From: UBA288 sp964461885
GTDB lineage: Archaea; Halobacteriota; Methanomicrobia; Methanomicrobiales; Methanospirillaceae
Direction of reading: 5' to 3'
Length of the DNA stretch: 9,641 nt
Assembly: GCA_964461885.1 (NCBI GenBank)
Contig: CAYWVY010000071.1
Coordinates: 1-9,641 of the forward strand
Part shown: positions 6,273 through 9,641 of the stretch, in pieces
Numbering within the stretch: the first letter of the stretch is position 1
Layout of the letters: the number at the start of each line of letters is the position of its first letter
The notes under the pieces: generated by a model
What the model was told of the DNA's origin: nothing
The model's input: the letters and a program-made list of their open reading frames with translations, nothing else
Database searches by the model: none
Program-made: the position numbers and the translations under genes

Positions 6273-7354
6273 GGCCGGGCCTCCGCCGCGGCCGAGACGG
6301 CCGCGTCCATGGAGCCGTACATCTCGTAGCCGTGCGCCTCGAGCAGGGCGCAGCCCTCCGCCTCGTTCGTGCCGGCCATCCGGACGATGATCCGCTGGGA
6401 GACGCCTGCCTCGACGATCCCCTGCGCCACCTCGTCGCAGCGGGTGATCCCGCCGAGCAGGTTCACGATGATGACCCGGACGCCGGGCGAGGACGCGAGA
6501 AGCCGGACCGCGTGCGCGACCCGTTCACGGTCCGCGCCGCCGCCGACGTCGAGGAAGTTGGCCGCACGAAGATCGTAGTGCTCGAGCAGGTCGAGCGTGG
6601 CCATGGTGAGGCCCGCGCCGTTGCCGACCACGCCCACGTCCCCGTCGAGCTCGACGTACGAGAAGCCGTGCTTCTCGGCCTCGCGCTCGCGCTCGGAGAG
6701 GTCCCGGTTCTGCTGGATCCCCTGCCGGGCGAGCGCGTTGTCGTCGACGATCATCTTCGCGTCGGCCGCGACGGCCCGCCCGTCATCGAGGACGACAAGC
6801 GGGTTGATCTCGGCGAGCAGCGCGTCGTTCGCGAGGAAGGCCCGGTAGAGCGCGCTCACCACGGGCCCGAGGGCCTTCGGCGCCCTCCCGACAAGGTCGC
6901 GGATCGCGAACGCCGGCAGGGCCGTCATCAGGGCTGGCACCTGGACCCGCCGGATGGCCTCGGGGTCGGTCCGGGCCGTCTCCTCGATCTCGACCCCGCC
7001 GGCCTCGGTGAAGAGGACCACGGGCTGCCGCGTCGAGCGATCGACCAGGACCGCGCAGTAATACTCGTGGGCGATCGAAAGCTTCTCCTCGACCAGTATC
7101 TCCGTGACCGGGAGCCCCTTGATCGTCTTTGCGAAGAGCTCCTCCGCCCGTTCGGGCGCCTCGGACGCCGGGCAGATCACGACCCCGCCGGCCTTGCCGC
7201 GGCCACCGACGTCGACCTGGGCCTTCAGCACGACCTCGTCCCCGAACTCGGCCAGGTCGCCGAGCTCGTCACCCTGCCGAACCAGTCGTCCCCGCGGCAC
7301 CGGGATCCCCGCCTCGGCGAAGACCCGCTTTCCCTCGTATTCACGCAGCTTCAT
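6269..7354 (-). CDS. sucC: Succinate-CoA ligase (ADP-forming) beta subunit
   Basis: This 361-residue protein is the ATP-grasp partner of SucD. MKLREYEGKRVFAEAGIPVP is the family's typical opening. KAQVDVGGRGKAGGV (residues 44-58) is the nucleotide-binding loop, and LVEEKLSIAHEYY (88-99) and AEINPLVV (181-188) are the ATP-grasp core with Glu182 and Asn184. The C-terminal CoA-ligase domain carries GNGAGLTMATLD (244-255), NFLDVGGGA (266-274) and NLLGGITRCDEVA (298-310). At 361 residues it is at the short end of the family, as is common in archaea. It starts at ATG 7354 with a GAGGAGG ribosome binding site about six bases upstream, inside the end of korC, so the two reading frames overlap by 14 bases. 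A strong site within the upstream gene suggests sucC can be initiated independently of korC termination. Confidence 0.97.
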   Translation of the reverse strand: MKLREYEGKRVFAEAGIPVPRGRLVRQGDELGDLAEFGDEVVLKAQVDVGGRGKAGGVVICPASEAPERAEELFAKTIKGLPVTEILVEEKLSIAHEYYCAVLVDRSTRQPVVLFTEAGGVEIEETARTDPEAIRRVQVPALMTALPAFAIRDLVGRAPKALGPVVSALYRAFLANDALLAEINPLVVLDDGRAVAADAKMIVDDNALARQGIQQNRDLSEREREAEKHGFSYVELDGDVGVVGNGAGLTMATLDLLEHYDLRAANFLDVGGGADRERVAHAVRLLASSPGVRVIIVNLLGGITRCDEVAQGIVEAGVSQRIIVRMAGTNEAEGCALLEAHGYEMYGSMDAAVSAAAEARP

Positions 7355-7886
7355 GGATTGCCTCCTCGCCGAGCGCGTACCCCTGCCGGAGCGCCCGGAG
7401 GTTCAGGTCCTCGGTCCCCTTCGGCACCTGGTCGAGCACGGCCTTCTCGATCGCCTCGCGCGAGACGACCCCTGTCGCCGCAACGAGCGCCCCGAGCATC
7501 ACGATGTTCGCGACGATCACCTTCTTCAGAACGGTCCGCGCGTCGTCCGTGGCCGGCACCTCGAGGTACCGGCAGGCCGGGCGCGAGTGGACGAGCCCCT
7601 TATCGAGCAGCATCACCGCGTCGGGCCGCGGCCCGGCCCCGTACTTCTCGAACCCCTCCTGGCTCATGATCACGTAGAGGTCGGGGTCCGTGACCTTGGG
7701 ATAGAGGATCGGCGCGTCGTCGATCACCACCGCGGCCATGGAGGCCCCGCCCCGGGCCTCGGGGCCGTAGACCTGGGTCTGGACCGCGTACTTCCCGTCG
7801 TACATCACGGCCGCACGCCCGAGGACGACGGCCGCGAGCATGATCCCCTGGCCCCCGAAGCCCGAGAGCCGGATCTCGCGCCTCAC
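7341..7886 (-). CDS. korC: 2-oxoacid:ferredoxin oxidoreductase gamma subunit, probably 2-oxoglutarate synthase KorC
   Basis: This 181-residue protein starts with a GTG at 7886 that overlaps the korB stop as GTGA. The family's opening motif LSGFGGQGIMLAAVVLG follows within ten residues, and TQVYGPEARGGAS (37-49), the other hallmark of the gamma subunit, follows. A longer reading frame extends upstream through korB but has no family similarity there, so the short start is right. The gamma subunit belongs to the catalytic oxidoreductase and helps form the CoA-binding site. The genes here are the separate-subunit arrangement found in many archaea. The 2-oxoglutarate specificity is inferred from the adjacent sucCD rather than from residues in this subunit. 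It overlaps sucC by 14 bases. Confidence 0.93.
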   Translation of the reverse strand: MRREIRLSGFGGQGIMLAAVVLGRAAVMYDGKYAVQTQVYGPEARGGASMAAVVIDDAPILYPKVTDPDLYVIMSQEGFEKYGAGPRPDAVMLLDKGLVHSRPACRYLEVPATDDARTVLKKVIVANIVMLGALVAATGVVSREAIEKAVLDQVPKGTEDLNLRALRQGYALGEEAIHEAA

Positions 7887-8671
7887 GGCGCCACCCCCAT
7901 GGCCGGGTTCGAACGGCGCACGAACTCGCCGACCACGATCGCGTCGGCGGGCACGGGCTTCCCCGCCTCGACCAGCCGGTCGTACTTCGCCTTCAGCATC
8001 GACTTCGTGCGGAACTGCTCGAGCTGGTCGGTCGGCTCGCGGACCCGGTTCTTCCGGCCGTAGTTGGTGGGACAGCCAGCCCGGACCTCGATGAACGAGA
8101 GCCCGGGCGTCTCGAGCCCGGCCTTCACGGCCTTCTCGAGCTCGCGGACGTGGTACGAGGTCCAGCGGGCCACGTAGTTCGCGCCGGCCGCCACCGCGAG
8201 GGCCGCGAGGTCGAACGCGGGCTCGGCGGCGCCGTACGGGGTCGTGGTCGAGAGCGCGCCGCGGGGCGTCGTGGGCGAGCCCTGCCCGCCGGTCATGCCG
8301 TAGATCAGGTTGTTCATGCAGACGACCGTGAGGTCGATGTTCCGGCGGCAGGCGTGGATGAAGTGGTTGCCGCCGATCGCCGCGAGGTCGCCGTCGCCCG
8401 TGAAGACCACGACGTTGAGGGACGGGTCCGCGAGCTTCACCCCGGTGGCAAACGCGAGCGCCCGCCCGTGGGTGGTGTGGAGCGAGTCCACCCCCACGTA
8501 CCCGGCCGCACGCGAGGAGCAGCCGATCCCACCGACCACGACCGTCCGGTCGAGCTCCCAGCCCATCGAGTCGACCGCGCCCATGGTGCAGTTCAGGATC
8601 GTGCCGTTCGAGCAGCCGCTGCACCAGATGTGGGGCAGGCGGTCCGCGCGGAGCCAGTCCTCGAAGGTCAT
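7883..8671 (-). CDS. korB: 2-oxoacid:ferredoxin oxidoreductase beta subunit (TPP and 4Fe-4S), probably KorB
   Basis: This 262-residue protein binds thiamine diphosphate and one 4Fe-4S cluster. Cys17 and Cys20 in IWCSGCSNG, Cys51 in GGIGCSSR and Cys200 in RAGCPTNYG have the spacing of the cluster ligands in archaeal beta subunits. TTHGRALAFATG (66-77) leads to the TPP/Mg motif, GDGDLAAIGGNH (92-103) through to MNN at 119-121. It takes electrons from the oxidative or reductive half reaction at TPP and passes them to ferredoxin. ATG at 8671 overlaps the korA stop (ATGA at 8671-8668), and its own stop overlaps the korC GTG. A longer in-frame extension to 9400 lies antiparallel to no known domain and covers korA in another frame, so it is not part of the gene. 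Confidence 0.95.
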   Translation of the reverse strand: MTFEDWLRADRLPHIWCSGCSNGTILNCTMGAVDSMGWELDRTVVVGGIGCSSRAAGYVGVDSLHTTHGRALAFATGVKLADPSLNVVVFTGDGDLAAIGGNHFIHACRRNIDLTVVCMNNLIYGMTGGQGSPTTPRGALSTTTPYGAAEPAFDLAALAVAAGANYVARWTSYHVRELEKAVKAGLETPGLSFIEVRAGCPTNYGRKNRVREPTDQLEQFRTKSMLKAKYDRLVEAGKPVPADAIVVGEFVRRSNPAMGVAP

Positions 8672-9641
8672 CGGCTTCGCACCTCCTCGAGGACCCGCGC
8701 GAGCTCGGCCGGCGTGTGGAGCTCCCCGCCGATCTTCGGCGCGGAGACCACGGGCCGATCCGTGTGCCGCTCGACCTCGCTCGCGATCTGCCCGAGGTTC
8801 TGCTCGGGCACGACAAAGACCGCCGCGTCCGGAAACTCGGCGAGCGCGTGGTCGGGGAACGGCCAGACCAGGCGGAGGCGGAGCACGCCGATCCGCTCGT
8901 CGGGCCGGTTGGCCACGAGCTGCGCGACGGCGCGGGAGGGGGCGCCGTAGCAGACGAAGACGACCTCCGCGCCGGGGTTCACGACCTCGTAGTCCGCGAT
9001 CTCGCGGCGGGCGCCCTCGACCTTCCGGACCAGCCGCTCGACCAGGGCCGTGTGCGCCTCCGCGTCGGTCGTAACCGGGTAGCCGCGCTCGTCGTGGGTC
9101 AGGCCCGTGACGTGGACCCGGTGGCCCTTCCCGAAGGTCGGGAAGCCCGGCACGAGGCCGGGGCCGGCCGCGAAGGGCGGCGTCCCGGGCTCGAGCTCGG
9201 TCCGGTCCACGACCTCGACCGCGTCGGGGAGATCGATCCGCTCGCGCATGTGCCCAATGTGCTCGTCGGCCATCAAAAACGCCGGGCAGCGGAGCCGCTC
9301 GGAGAGGTTGAAGGCCTTCACCGTCAGGTCGTACATCTCCTGGACCGAGTTCGGGGCGAGCGCGATTATTCCAATATCGCCGTGCGAGCCGTACCGGCAC
9401 TGGAGCATGTCGCCCTGGGCCGACATCGTCGGCTGGCCCGTGGACGGCCCGCCGCGCTGGATGTTCACGACCACGAGCGGGGTCTCGGTCATCACGGCGA
9501 AGCCGAGGTTCTCCATCATCAGGGAAAAGCCCGGCCCCGAGGTCGCGGTCATGGCCTTCTTTCCGGTCCAGGACGCCCCGATCACGGCCGCGATCGAGGC
9601 GATCTCGTCCTCCATCTGGACGAAGACGCCGCCCACTTTCG
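8668..9641 (-). CDS. korA: 2-oxoacid:ferredoxin oxidoreductase alpha subunit, probably KorA, partial at its 5' end
   Basis: About 323 residues are visible, entering the window already within the gene and ending at the TGA at 8668. A full-length alpha subunit is roughly 375 residues, so about 50 N-terminal residues should lie beyond 9641; the GTG at 9636 is internal. Family features: FVQMEDEIASIAAVIGASW near the visible start, ATSGPGFSLMMENLGFAV, ETPLVVVNIQRGGPSTGQPT and SAQGDMLQCRYGSHGD, which form the pyrimidine-binding domain, followed by a C-terminal transketolase-like domain with VFVCYGAPSRAVAQ and VFVVPEQNLGQIA. It acts with KorB to convert succinyl-CoA, CO2 and reduced ferredoxin into 2-oxoglutarate, or the reverse. 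The neighbouring sucCD genes favour 2-oxoglutarate over other 2-oxoacids. A ferredoxin-like delta subunit gene, if present, would lie upstream and outside the window. Confidence 0.94.
   Translation of the reverse strand, partial: KVGGVFVQMEDEIASIAAVIGASWTGKKAMTATSGPGFSLMMENLGFAVMTETPLVVVNIQRGGPSTGQPTMSAQGDMLQCRYGSHGDIGIIALAPNSVQEMYDLTVKAFNLSERLRCPAFLMADEHIGHMRERIDLPDAVEVVDRTELEPGTPPFAAGPGLVPGFPTFGKGHRVHVTGLTHDERGYPVTTDAEAHTALVERLVRKVEGARREIADYEVVNPGAEVVFVCYGAPSRAVAQLVANRPDERIGVLRLRLVWPFPDHALAEFPDAAVFVVPEQNLGQIASEVERHTDRPVVSAPKIGGELHTPAELARVLEEVRSR

Noticed and set aside
4582..7669. Long plus-strand frames across dacZ, sucD, sucC and korC
   Set aside because: They mirror well-identified minus-strand genes and show the same charged, low-complexity composition.
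7341..9400. Apparent long fusions from upstream extensions of korC and korB
   Set aside because: The extensions run through the preceding gene in another frame without family similarity. The motif-bearing starts at 7886 and 8671 form GTGA and ATGA junctions.
1..9641. CRISPR arrays, tRNA genes, insertion sequences or direct repeats
   Set aside because: I found no regularly spaced repeats, no cloverleaf-like sequence and no transposase-like frame or terminal inverted repeats.

Overview
The window reads as a high-GC euryarchaeal methanogen chromosome, most likely of the Methanomicrobiales type. The taxonomic call is inference from gene content: a separate-subunit 2-oxoacid:ferredoxin oxidoreductase, succinyl-CoA ligase, an archaeal diadenylate cyclase, a DUF362/ferredoxin protein, a Lon-type protease without an ATPase domain, and GTG/ATG starts with GGAGG-type ribosome binding sites. 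Every gene I can support lies on the minus strand, so the biological reading order runs from high to low coordinates.

Region 1 (9641 down to about 3467) is one tightly packed operon: korA (partial, running off the window), korB, korC, sucC, sucD, dacZ and a DUF362 protein with two 4Fe-4S motifs. All consecutive genes overlap, by 4 to 14 bases, often with an ATGA or GTGA stop/start junction. KorABC and SucCD together carry out the end of the reductive, incomplete TCA branch that methanogens use to make glutamate precursors: succinate to succinyl-CoA (ATP-dependent), then succinyl-CoA plus CO2 plus reduced ferredoxin to 2-oxoglutarate. A c-di-AMP synthase and an uncharacterised iron-sulfur protein share the transcript, which is the most interesting regulatory link in the window.

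Region 2 (3427 to 2055) holds a small thioredoxin-like protein with a CPHC active site, followed by a lipobox-anchored, coiled-coil-bearing Lon (S16) protease with no AAA+ domain. A TATA-like element at the DUF362/thioredoxin junction suggests a separate promoter here.

Region 3 (1925 to 1) looks like decaying accessory DNA. It has a broken secreted matrixin-like metalloprotease (frameshift, in-frame TGA, and His to Arg in the zinc motif), an intact 176-residue cysteine-containing protein of uncertain family, and a broken DHA2-type MFS transporter (several frameshifts and an apparent internal deletion) that is cut by the window edge. The operon genes upstream are all intact, so the clustering of lesions here argues for real gene decay rather than uniformly poor sequence.

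I saw no tRNA, rRNA, CRISPR array, insertion sequence or attachment site, and there is no gene-free stretch longer than 300 bases.
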